Shown here: positions 12,906 through 25,800 of the stretch, piece by piece
How the letters are laid out: every line of letters starts with the position of its first letter
How positions within the stretch are numbered: the first letter of the stretch is position 1
From: Pleurodeles waltl
Taxonomy: Eukaryota; Chordata; Amphibia; Caudata; Salamandridae
Reading direction: 5' to 3'
DNA length: 64,000 nucleotides
NCBI RefSeq assembly: GCF_031143425.1
Contig: NC_090445.1
Coordinates: 1,580,726,049 to 1,580,790,048 of the forward strand
Notes under the pieces: model-generated
The model's input: the letters and a program-made list of their open reading frames with translations, nothing else
What the model was told of the DNA's origin: nothing
The model's database searches: none
Made by a program: the position numbers and the translations under genes

Positions 12906-13625
12906 GAGTAGATTACCCTCTTCCTCCAGGTAATCCTTCATCATTAGATTGGCCTGTGCCTTCCAAGTAGCCCTTAAGGAGTACACTGGGTTTACGGTCT
13001 TAGAAAAAAAGCGCTGTTCTCCAGGAGATCCAGCCGAAAGAGCCTGGAGTCTGTCTGTGTGCATCCTAGCCAGCCAGTCCCTGTCCAGCCCGTACCTACC
13101 CTTAGTGATGTGTAGTCTTCAGGTACCTACTAAGGCACCTTTTCACCCCTACCCTGCGATTTCTTTGGTAGCTGCAATCCTGCAGTGCATGCAAGCATGT
13201 CTGACTGTTTACAACTCAAGCTGCAAAACATGCACTTATTTATTTTTTCATTTCTCGAGCACGATGCTAGAGTACATTGACAGGGAACGTTTATCTAGGG
13301 CCCTGGCTGTTTAAATTAATCAAAGTATGTGTTTATTGTACATATCTTTAATCCCCTGTCTCCTACATTCCAGTTATCTATCTTTTTAAACACGTTTTTA
13401 AACCTCTTGCTCAATTTTCCTCTTAACTTGGCGCCATCTTAACTGGCTTATTAACTTTTGTATCCTATGTTTAAGAAGAATGTTGGTGAACGCCCATGAT
13501 GAGTGTCATGCACTGATAGCTGAATGCGCGCGTGCCTTTTTGAGAACTCTATGCTTTCTGCTGCTAGCTCCAGTGTGTTGTGAAATGCAGCCCGTTTGAC
13601 CTGTGTTCTCCTTGGTTTCCATTAG

Positions 13626-13873
13626 GGACCAGTCATGGTGAATAATCGGAACTCGGAGTCCACCACGACAGCCGTGAGCAGCAATGGTTCGCCACCAAAG
13701 AGCTGTGCGGGTTGCGGGGGCAAGATCGCGGACCGCTTCCTGTTGTACTCCATGGAGCGGTACTGGCACACCCGCTGCCTCAAGTGCTCCTGCTGCCAGG
13801 CCCAGCTGGGAGAGATCGGCACGTCGTGTTACACCAAGAGTGGCATGATCCTGTGTCGGAACGACTACATCCG
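13626..13873 (+). CDS. lmo4.2: lmo4.2-like, first coding exon (LIM1)
   Basis: The exon begins after a pyrimidine-rich tract ending ATTAG (13621-13625), so a noncoding 5' exon must lie upstream. Translation starts at the ATG at 13635, nine bases into the exon. It encodes residues 1-79 plus two bases of Arg80, covering the N-terminal tail and the whole of LIM1. The donor is CG|GTAAGA at 13873/13874. Confidence 0.93.
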
Positions 13874-16800
13874 GTAAGAAATGCTGACTGCTTCTGGGGG
13901 AGGGGATGGGTCCTTGACCCACATCAGAAGTGGATGGGAGACTGAGAAAATAAATGCCGGCTTCAGAGAGCTTTGTGGCAAGTTGCAAATGTTCAAGGGT
14001 GGCTCCTGTAGCCAACCTTTGATCACTTGAATAAGTTAGGTTCGTGAGTCAACCAAAACCTAGCTTGGGGAGTAATTAAATGTGTACTTCATAAGTTTTT
14101 ATTTTTTTTTTATTTTTATTTTTTATCTGGAATGTTTCTAGCACAAGGGTTCTTCTGGATCTCTCCTGGTGAATGACCGATTCCTGCCCCTGCTTTGCTG
14201 GCACCCCCCCCACCCCCAAGACTTTTGTGTAGATGCTTCACTCGGATGAGTACTGCTGAGCTGCCCTTGTCCAAAGTAACCGCAAAAGAAAAAGTTTCAA
14301 TGCTTGAAGAGAAGTTCCTTTCTAGGTCTCGTATCCTAAGAAAAAAATGAAGGGCTTCTGGGGAACTGAACTTTCAGCCTGAAGGGCCATTTCATGAATT
14401 GCTCAGTCTAGTTCACCACAAATCCTCCCTAGACCAGCACAGTTCCTGCCGAATTAGTCCTAGGGGTTTAGTGCTGAGCCGCATGCACGCTTCTCAGGGT
14501 TGGAGAAGTCTGTTGATAAAATGCGCAATGAAAGGACTGGGTAACACAATGGGTTGGTCCATTTGAAGAGACATGTACACTCTACTCTTCACTCCCACTT
14601 ATAGGATGCTGTGGTTATTGAAATCCCTGCCTACGTCCACTATGGACTTGAGAGAAGAGCAGCCCTGGTACAAGAAGCCCAGGAAGGCAGCAGTATAGAA
14701 TTGGTTGGAACGTCTGCTGTGGCTTGAGGCATATGTTTCAAGAGCTGGCATCAATCGGCCATCCGGAAGTACGCCTTCCAGCTGTTGCTCCAGGCACTAA
14801 CTCCCTCTGGATTCTGGGGAATGTTGCCTCTCTGGCATGGGAGTTTTTAGAGGCGCAAATTATTGCATCTTCTGTAGAAAAGCCACAGCATGCTCAAGGA
14901 CAGCTTTTTAAAACTGAGGCTAGCCGAAGTGACTTCATGGACTCCCCAGCCGCGGCTCCTCCAGTAAGGCAGAGGAGCTACGACCCTCTGCATTGAGGAG
15001 TCCGAAAAAATAAAATGATAGTAACACTTATCATTTTGTTTTTCAGTGCTGGAGCCAGGTTAGTGGGGCTGGACTAAGAAACTGGGAGGAGGAGTGGAGT
15101 GCACCATAACGGTTGACTGTTTGGCTGGCCATGTTGGGCCGGTCAAACAGACATGCGCACTTCACATTTGTGCACAGGCTCCCACATGCTGTTTGAGCAC
15201 CAAAGGAGGCTGCTCAGGCCAATCGCGATGCTGCTGTCATGCTTGGGACAGCAGCCTCGTGATTGGCTATGTGGAGTCTGGCAGCCTGTGTGTTGCCGGG
15301 ACTCAAGTCAGGAAGTTGTTCTCCCCCACCACCCTGCCACACTCGTTCAGTAGCAGCCGCACTGGTCCTGAGAACCACAAGGAGTGGACAGTATCTCCCT
15401 ATTTTAGCCCCACATAAGACTCCATTTGCTGCTGAGAGCCTAGGGCAAGAAGTGTAAACCAGAGAAAGTGAAGAGGGAAGTTAAAGCCCTGTCCTAGAGG
15501 AAGGCAAACCATTCATTGCTCGAGTCAGTCTCCTGTTGAATATCAGGCTCCGGCTCAGCCCTTCGGTGTGGCAAGATAAGAGCCAAGCTGCCCGGTCACT
15601 AATCTTTTCCCTCCCTATTAGTATTATATTAATACTGAATTCCTGGTCGTGGGCAGACTAGAGACTGATGTGTTTAGCCCATTAATGAATGACCACAAAC
15701 TAGTGCATATTGGGCAAGTGTATGGAAGAATTGGCTGTTTTATGAACAATTGTTGAGTTTCTTTCTTCATGATGCACTGCTCAAGCTCCTTTTTTTCCAG
15801 TTCTCACACAAGGACCACCTTAATGTTTGATTTTTGGGATTTATATCAATTCTTTACATGTTACACTCCATTTATTGTTAGTCATTTAACTGTTCAGACC
15901 TTCATGTTTTTTCCTAGTGTAAGTTATTTATTCAGCTTTTCAGTCTTGGCACTCATGTCATTTTTTTTCCCCGATGACATCTATGGTTTTCCCATTGCCC
16001 TCCCTGGTTTTGCTTAGAGATTGACGTCAGTTGGAAGGAAAAGTTTTGTAGAGTGCATGCAAACCTACGAATTCTGGTCTCCTACAGATTCAGGGACTTC
16101 TGTTCTCAGTATTAGTAGATGCCATGTTCATTTTGCCCAGATATTCCGTAAGAGCTCTGTAGTAGCTCAGGGCACTAGTGTAGCCTGATTCTTAAGAGCT
16201 AAATGTATCTAACAAGGAGTGTGCTTGTGTACTGCCTCTGCGGTAATACTACAAGAACCAGACTACATCCACGATGTGACCTTCATAAACTGAGCACCTC
16301 ACACAAGAATTATTGCTGGTACAGGAGATGGTGCAAGTGAACAGTTTAATTTAGTTCAGTTGTGTGGCTTGGGCCGACCATACAGGTCTGAACAGTCTGC
16401 TGGAGGTGGAACATTGCTCCAAGCCCTTAACAGGTTCCACTAACTTCCGCTGCACATTAGGTAACCGCATCTCTATGGTGCATTTCTAATACTAATATCG
16501 CATTTTAGCACTTTAAAATCTGAGCCCTTTGTATAAAATGTTGGGATTGTTTGAGTCCGGTTGCCTGGTGTTTCGTTGTAAAGTGGTTTGTTAGATGCAT
16601 TGTCTAATAAAAGTTTATATTGGTCAATGTGAACAAAGACCCAAATTCTGTTCAATCTTTGTAATGTAGTTTGTACATTGATGTGTATGAACGATTTTGC
16701 AGTTCATTTCAACCCACAGGGATGAACGGTTGTTGTCTGGCCTCAAGTTCTTTGTTCTATAGACCGCATTATCTAATTTTCCAACTACCTCTGGATATCT

Positions 16801-19800
16801 CGCTGGCCCAACTGCTCCAACACCCTCTTCCCGTGGACACCCTTTTGCCCCTCCCTCGGGCTCCTCTATACCTTGGGCTATCTATCATTTGCCACCAAGC
16901 ATGTGCTGTCCAAGCCCCTACCAGGGGCAGGTCTGGCCTGGGACCTCCCTTTCTACATTTGGGTCCCTCTATTTTTGACCCACCTCCCCGACCCCTTTCA
17001 TGATTTACTTCAGAGCTGCAAGTTTTTGGACCCTGTTGGTTAGTTCATGGATCTTCAGTACCAGTGCTTGTACCTGACCGTCCTCCATTTGTAGTAATCT
17101 GGAAAAGTGAGCTTAATTTAATTGGTGGCTGTAATGTGGATGTAGGGGGCTAGGGAAATCATCTGGTAAAACACATCAGACACAAGTGGCACCTGACAAT
17201 GTGTTGCACGTTGAAGTGGCTCTCATTGGTCTCTGTTTGCACTACCAGCGGCAGGTAATTTTCTGTTTGTCCCTCCGGTAATTCCAGATTTTTTTTTAGT
17301 TCAGATTCCCATGTGTCTCCCCCAAGGTGGGGGGATGCTTTAATGCTGAGGGGCAACAAGTGACGGATGGAATGTGATTTTAATCTCCGCCCAAGGTGAA
17401 TACTCTGCCCCATTCCAGTCCATAAGGTTTGCTCAACCTGCCACTTCAGATGGGGACTAACCGAATGCCAAGTAAGTTTGTTCCTGCCCCAAGAGACAGG
17501 TTCGAGCCCTGAGGCCACCGCCTCTTTGAAAGGGAATACACACAACCCCTGGACCACTTTCAGCCTCTCCTCTGGATCACTGTGTGGGCTGCAGACAGTG
17601 CAGATTTGAAACGGATAGAGGCAGAAATGGCTTCTCAGTTTAAGCTGCGTGGTGTCTACCTCATGTACCACATAGCTGCATTTCCGAGTTGAGAATGCCC
17701 CAGTGCATTATTTGTGCTTGTTGTTTCCGGTGCTGAGCAACGGCACTTATTTTTGAGGGCCGGGGCTTAGTCTTCTGCCTCAAGGATTTGCTGCGAGCAA
17801 AACACACATTTGGGAAAGATGGAGGAAGAAAAAAACGAAATATCGTCACAAGGGAGTAAGCAGAACACTACAGGAGTGAGCTGAAGGGGCAGGGAGAGGC
17901 TGTAAATGGATTAAAGAGGCCCGAGATGTCTTCAGGATTACGCTACCTCAGTATTCCGTTCTCGCACATTTAATTGCAGTAGCTCACGTGTTTCAGAGGA
18001 GGGCTCTGAACACCGGCACGTTTGTATTTACAAATTAAGCACTGGTATGCCCGTTGCAGTGCAAGGACTTACAGGCCCATATCTCTGTTCTGGAATAGCG
18101 CACACTTAAATAAGCCAGTTCATGCTTAAAGGAACTACTTGTCAAAGAACTAAAACTCTGTTTAAGCCTGAAAAGGTCGGGCTCTCAAGGATCCGCTAAC
18201 TTGCGTGGCCCGGCCCCGAGCCTCCCGGCCGCTCCTTGCAGCGCCGCCGGGTGGAACGGCCCATGCAGGGCAATGAGCCCGAGCCTGCACGCAGCAGAAA
18301 TTAATTAAAAGCGAACACACACCCTGCTTGTGTTTATTTTAATTTGTCAGGGCAGCAGCGCCGCCCTCCTCGGGCGCTTTCTTGGCTGTTTGCTTTGGCT
18401 GTGTCTTGGCAAGTCTTGGTGTTTGGAGAGTAGGAGGCGTGTGGGGGCGGGGAAGGCAGGTCTGTTTGATCACGGTGGTTCTGGAAGCGGAAGAAAAGTC
18501 TTTTAAAATTGTGTGATATTATTGTTGAACTTCTCTCCCATCAATCGTGCTTAATTGGCGTTTTAGACAGGATAGAGGTGAAGGTAATACAAACAAACGC
18601 AGATTAGTCTATTTATTTCGTAAAAAAGAGCACGACAAATGCTCTGCGTGTTATGGCAGAGTCGGCCTTTTCAGAAGTTTATTCCTTTAAATCTTGAGGA
18701 GAGACTTTCTAGTGCGGTATCGGAGCTAAGAAGGAATGCACCGTCGCCCTTAATGATGCTGTCATGGCCCGAATGATGAGACATGCTTTGGTGAGCATGT
18801 GCAAGCCCAGTGTAGTGATAAAGCAGCAACTTCAGTTCCCGAACTTGCAGCAGGTGTGCAATGGGCAATCAGAACTAGGGTTCGAGCGCACTGCTGGGAG
18901 ACGGGAGTGGTCTATGGTATTACATCTAGGACATGTATGCACACCTGGGACCATGGGTTGGCTCTCGAGAAACATGACCTTCAACCCAGGGCTGGGCATT
19001 GAGCTCTGATGGAGCCAGAGGTCCGGCATGAGGCGTACTCCTCGGGATCCAAGGCTGGGTTGTGCAGGGGTACACCCTATGGAGCCAGGGCTGAGTTGTG
19101 CATGGGTGCACTCTGGGGGTGTCAGGACTGGGTTTTGTGGAGTGCACCGCGCTGTGCACTTGTCGGGAATCCGGGCTGGTCAGTGCTGCATTCACCCCGA
19201 GGGCCCATGGCTGGGTAGTGCGGGGTACACCCCACAGTGCCAGGGCTGAGATGTTTGGGTGTATTCCAGGAAACCGTTGCTAAGCAGTGGCTTCACAACT
19301 GCGAGACTGTCCGCACTGCTGGGATTTCAGCTTGTGATCTGATTGTAAACCACCCTTAGAAGGGAACGTTTAACTGAATTAAGTGGCTTATTCTAGCAGG
19401 GCCCATCCACTGAAAACAAGGAACCTAAAAGTCTATTGAGAGATCGTCTGCCTAGTGAAAATTTGCCGATGAAAACTAATAAACCTCACTACAGCACACA
19501 CTTGTGTGCCTTATTCTTGTAGAGCAATACTTGCAGCATGACCCAAGAAGTAAGAACGCCATGTTCCACAGTGAAAGGTGCCCCTCCATTACTATTCCAG
19601 GTCGGACACAAGTATATTTACAGAAATACCCGAGGTACTCTGTCATGAAAGCTATGATTGTAAAAGTGTAATTCCTCTGGGGCTTCTTGATAAGAAGTCC
19701 AAAGGGAATAGATGTCTTCTACAGTCCAGTAGCACATAGACATGTGTGCAGGTTTATGGCCAGTGCCCTTTACAACCATCTGTTCCACAGTGTGGATACT

Positions 19801-22800
19801 TCTGGTCATGTGTCCAGTGTGGTCAGTTTTCCCTGGGTGTCCTCAGGACAGTAGTGGACACACTGTGGCCTTGATTACTGTGATCAAGGGCATCCACGTT
19901 CAGTAATACTTCACATCTGCCTTGTAGAGTGGTTTGGTATCCTCTGGTCACTGTTTCCTGAGTGCCAGTGGAATGTGAGGCCCCTTGTTGCCCAAGGTCA
20001 GCCAGGTACATAAGTTGGTTGGTACTGTATATGTTTTTATACAGTGCAGACCTAGCCAGGGAGTAACAGCTGCTGTACATTACATTGACGGGTGGAAGGA
20101 GTTACAGAAATTACATTTGACATTTATAGGCATCAGGAGATTGTGTGATTCTGGGGAAATCACTTAGCCAAGCACCCGAGGCCTGGATTCGAACCTGGAC
20201 CCCCAGGTTCTGAAGTTTGCAGCTCTTGCGGCTAGACCATGTCATCATCCTAGAGCTTGAAGTGGTTTGTTCCATACATGCTCGATGTCACTTATTGGGG
20301 TGAAGTGCCCTCCAGTTCACCCTTTATTGTTGGATGGGATGTTGCACCCAAAATATGGGCACAGAATATGAAAGGCTGCCTTAAAGGAGCAGCCCGAACT
20401 TACAAACATCACCTGATGTGCCCCTTACAACACTGCCCTTACTGGCAAACCACTACATAAAAGAGCTTATCCTGAGCTTGCAAAGAAGGCCCAGCTTCCT
20501 TAACCTTCCAACATCTAATTTGTAAAGCGGTTCATTGCCTACTGGTTCAGCACCCGTTCCACTCGCCTATTCTCCAGGGATTCTTGTTCTTGGTTCTTGT
20601 TAACAGTCCTGCACTTACCTGTCCTCTACAATATCCAGCTGAAATACTTCCCTCCCATACTAATGATGAAACTAGGCCAGCCTTATCTTTAATTCACTAA
20701 CAGAAACAAAAAACGCTAAGTGCCGTCCTTTGCAACAATATCATGCACATGGCATTCAAACACACTACCCAGCCCCTCACCCTATTAAAAAAAAAAAAAA
20801 ATGTCGTATTTATTTCGTGGATAAGAGCATTAAACAAAAATGTCTTTCCCCACTTTTTTTAAAGATATTGGCTAATTGGACTTCCTGGACGTGGACGTCA
20901 CCACTTGCATTAGTGCTGGGTGTAGGAGATTTCCTTTAACTCCACCCTGCCCCCGTCGCCCCTAGCGGGCGACTGGACTGGAGCATGTGGCAACCATTAT
21001 TATTAATCTTCACCTGCTTCCCCCACCCCCTGGATTCCTCCTTCAGCCAGTGTTGAGTTTCAAGGCCCACTTTCGCTGGTCCCTGGTTTTTTAAAGTCTG
21101 TTTAGAAGGACCTGAAAGTGTTTAACCCTTTGAGCGACCCCTGTTTGTGAAACATGATGACCACAGTTTCTTTATTTTGGGGACATCAATACACACAAAA
21201 TGGTGTCATAAGGGCATGGGACCAAGGCAGAGATGGGGGTGGGGTCCGGCGGGGGGGGCTAGAAGTTTAGCAGATGGAGCCGCTATTAAGTTGAGCGTTG
21301 CTCACAACGTCTTGCCCCATCCTCATAGGGAGGGGATGCTATGTTGAGCAATAACTTTCGATCTTAAAGCATCTGCTGCAGAGTTTCTTGTGCGTACGGT
21401 TTTGAGGCAGCAATGAAAATGTAAACATAACTCATGTGGTTAATGTTCCTGCTCCAGATAGATTAGATTTTGTCTAGTGACAGTTTTTATGCCATAAAGT
21501 AGCACAGGGTTAATATGCCTACTGCAAAGAATAGATCTGTATTGTATGTAGATAGCGGAGTATATTAGTAAGGCCAGCCTTTACCTGCACTTTATAACCA
21601 ATGAAATATGTGAGAGGGGCAATGGAGAGGTGAGGGGCACTTTTGCGGGGTGGTATTAAGGGAATCTGAGGAGTAAGTCACCAGGCTCCACCAGCGATGA
21701 AGCAGGCTTTTTTGTACATGGGGTCTGTACACCAGAATGGGGAGTGTGTATTATTGTTGCTTTGTGGCAAGGTTCGCTCTGTCACTCATTTTGGTCATTG
21801 TCATGAAAGAGGCTTTTATACCCGTCATATTTAGTGTTGCTGCCCCACCTATTCAAGCGCAGGATCTTTTTCATAGAGCGCTTCTTATCTCCGTTTGTAA
21901 AGTTGTTCCTCCCCCACCACTTTCTTCCTCCCCCTCGCCCGTTCATAACTCTTGTCTGCTCTTACGCGTTCATTAAGTGCCGCCTTCACTGCTCAGACCC
22001 TTTCATAAAGTGCTACTTGTTTGTGTACATAGAAGACCAGCTTCAAGGAGGGCTCAATACATTCGTATAGAAAGCTTCAGAGGCCTTGATGTAGTTTCCC
22101 TCTTGCCTTAAATGATAATGCAGCAGGCACTGAAAGATGACAATCCTAACTGTAAAATAATTAAGAGATATTCATAGCCTTCTGCTACCATAAACCCTGG
22201 AAGACTGGTGGGGGCGTCTTTGGCACAGGGTGTAATGTGCAAGGTCAAACCATCTTGAGAGACCAGCAAGCTATGTTTGGCCAGATTTCAGCTTTGTCCA
22301 ATCACTGAACTCCGGCACTGACTGGTGACGGCAGGTTTGGCACCTGTATCCCTGGCCTTCTTGCCACTACTGACCAGTTGTATACATTAGACTGGCTGCC
22401 ATTGGTGCACTGTGCACGGTCTCGAATCACCATTACTGACTAGAGATAGCTTGGAGACACCCATTCTTCACGGTTAATAGCACACCAATGAGCCGAGTAC
22501 TTCTTCTGCATAGCCATTTTTTTAATTTACTTTTTTGTATGTTTCATGAGTTAAGCACAAACCAGTTTAGGCAGTGGAGCCCTCCTGCAGCTGGAAAAGA
22601 AACCAGGCTCCGCAGGTTATTGTCTTAGCTACTAAGACAGCATCCAAGTCTTGGGTGGGTGGTTTCATTCTTTAAAGGTTTGTGATAGGCCTGCTGCTGA
22701 TACAAGATGAGTACACTTCTGATTGGCAGAAAGCGCCATACTAAAATGTTTGAGCGAAAGCTTGAGCAAAAGCCCACGCCGTTGGTTTTGAGAGAGACTA

Positions 22801-25800
22801 AAGGGAGTTGGAAGTCTGTAATGGGTACAGGCCAGAAACTAAGGGAGTTGGCCATGTGGTGTGGATGTTCCTGAAGAGGGTTTTTAATCCTATTCTAATT
22901 TGTAAGCCATGTAATGCAGAACAGAGAACTAACAAAAGTAATTGCCTGGAAGCCGGCCAGAGTAACCGGATTGGCTTATGTTTTTTTTCCTTTGATTGTG
23001 GAACGGAATGCAATGCAGTTTTTTTTTTTTTGGTTTTTTTTTATTTATTTTTTTTATTTGCAGGTGGGTGGGTTTTCCATAGAACACAACTTTGGAAAAC
23101 ATCACATTTTGTAAATCACAGTGGTGTTGCAAGTTGGAGCAATATTTCCCAGGTACTTTTGTGGCCTGGAGCAATCATTTTGTGGGGTTGAATCCACTTT
23201 AAGGAACAGGCTATGTGTGCTTGTGCACAATCATTTTCTTGGTTAATCCCAATGAGACTAATGTGTTCTCAAACTCACACCTCTCAAGAAAACTAATACC
23301 AAGAAATCGTTGCAGATTGGTAAGGATGTTTGACTTTGAGGGACCTGCAGTTGGAAATTTTGTAGCACATAGACTGTGGGGTGTTGTATTCACAACAGGG
23401 GTTGTTAGGCTTGGCTGAAGTGATTCAGGGTCACTTTTTCAAACTGCCCATTCTAATCTAGGAGTGAACGGCTGTGTCCAAGCTACATAGGGAGTGAAAG
23501 AAGGGAATGTAGCAGGAGACATGTAGTTTTCTAGAGTTGGTTTGAAGTTGAGACTTAGCAAGACGTGGCTAGCATTTGGTGTTTCAGTTCCAGTTTTTTT
23601 TTTTTTTTTTTGTTTTTTTTTTTTTGTTTCAACCAGACTGAGGTGTTGATGGTGCAGTCTCTAAATTATGTTGTCTCAGAACTAGTCCGGGCTTCTCTTC
23701 ATATAGAAACTGGAGCACTGGAAATATTGATCTCTTGACACTGTAGCACCTTGGCACATATTCAGATTTTGACACGGTAAGCACCTGCAGATAGACCAGT
23801 GTATTCTACAGTCTGTAATGTCAAACAGTTCTTTCTGTTCCAACCAAACCATTGCCCCAAATCAGAAAGACATTGATTTGAAAATTTGACATTTGCTTGC
23901 CATTAGCTCTGGGCCCAAATAGGGAATTTGACAGACTTTTAAACACCGATTAGAAAGGAAATGTCATGCCTCTTGTGCTTTTCCCACAGATCCACTCCCT
24001 TCGATCCAGTCCGCCCTTTATGCTCCTTTGCTGCAGTCAAATCACCTAATTCTCTGCCAGATCACCTTCTGCTACTCTGCTAGATCCCAATGTCTGCTTT
24101 CTATTTCTCAATCAGACCAGTGCCCTGTTCTCATCCACCCATGAAATTTTCTCGATCTTCTTCCCCTTCAAATTGTCTCCTAGAGGTCTAGTAGATCCTT
24201 CCTTCCCTGATTCACCCTCCCCAGATCCCCTGCCTTCTGTAATCCTAGATAGGATCCATTCACTCTTGTAATCTTCCCATACTGGATTCCCCTCCATTTC
24301 TTCTTCTTCCTCCACTAGATTTCCATCTTCTGTTCCTCACTAGACCCTTTATTTGTCCACCAGATCCCCTCATTCCCCTCTTTATTCACCAGATCTCCTC
24401 TTACCCTGCACGGAGGCCTCTCCCTCTTCTGTTCCTCTAACGAATCCTCACCCTGCCCTGTTTCACTGTCAGTAATCTCTCCTGCTCCTCCACTAGATCC
24501 CCCTCTTCAGACCCTCCACTTAGTCCCTCCACTGCCCTCCTCTCGTGCAGAGCCCTTCACCCCCTCCTAGAATCCTTTCAGCTGCCTTATCATATAAAAA
24601 TTCATTTTCTTCGCAGATTTCTCCTTTGCCAGTACCCTTCTTTTGTAATAAGTATTTTTAATCAATAAGGGGCCACCTCCCACGTTTCACCTTCAGCTGC
24701 TGTCGTTTCTTTATTGCTTTCAGGGGAGAATAATTTTACCTGTTCAGATACCTGGCCCTGGCGTGAGATGGAACGCGTTCCTACAGCCCCGGCCCCTCCC
24801 TGCCCCCACTTCCACAAACCCCCCTTTGTTCCCACTGTTTAGCTTTTCCCTTTTTTTAAGGGAGCTCTAAGACAAATATTAATTAGGAGACATAACAGGC
24901 CTTTCTTGTTCACTAAATTACTATTTGAATTAAGATCGAAAATTCATTAGCAGCCCTTTATTAGAGCGGAGCCAGGCTGGGCGCGCGCTCCGGCGCGCGG
25001 TGTCAGGGAGCCAGGAGCAGGATATTAAACTCAGGCCGCATCAATTACTCTGTGAGCCAGAATAATAATGGATTTTCAGGGAGATTTTCATCTGTTGGAA
25101 GAAAACATTTAATAAAGCAGCCGTTCTCACAATTTAATAGAAAGTTTAAAGGGATGCTGCGGTGGGGAATGGATGTGTAATTTCGTTACCCCCGCCCTCG
25201 GCTTCGCACCCCCCAGCACATCTGTTAAGTAAACTGCAGCCTGGGTAGCTTTTAGAGACTGTTTGTTAAAGCTCATTCCTATTGAAAGGAAATTATTACC
25301 AGCCGGCGCAGAGGACTGTGGAAGGGGATTGGGGGTGGGGGTGTTTCGAGGGGCAGATGAGAATGGAAACTAATTTATCGCAAGTCAATCAATAGGCGGC
25401 AGAAAGTGTTGACTTGGTGCTGGGCCCAGTCGATGGGTAATTGGATGGGGACAGGGGAGAGACGGTGCAATTGCCTTTCGAGTCTCCAGTTGCTCTCTGT
25501 TCGGAAATGGTGTTGTCAGAAGAGCTGGGTCTCGTGGTTGGGTTGTCAATGTCTAGTCTTAGTGGCACGGCAGTGAAGGAGGAGTGGGGGCTGCAGCACG
25601 ACCTTCTTGCTGTATTCCTTTCATCTGCATCTTCTACTCTACACCCAGCAACAACCAGTCATCAGCCTTTCCTTGGTCCCTGTTCGCATCAGGTACCCTC
25701 CACCCAACTACAGGCAACATGGGCCCTATGGCGTCTCCTAACAGCCTTGCCTGGCAGCCAGGTCTACATAGAAGACTCCTGCCTTTTCCTGGTCCCCATG

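Noticed and set aside
17499..17520. B-box-like GGTTCGAGCCC as part of a tRNA or SINE
   Set aside because: No A-box at the right distance and no SINE tail.
20090..20250. tRNA gene on the minus strand
   Set aside because: A and B boxes are present but there is no cloverleaf, and a SINE tail follows; the same holds for 30120-30230.
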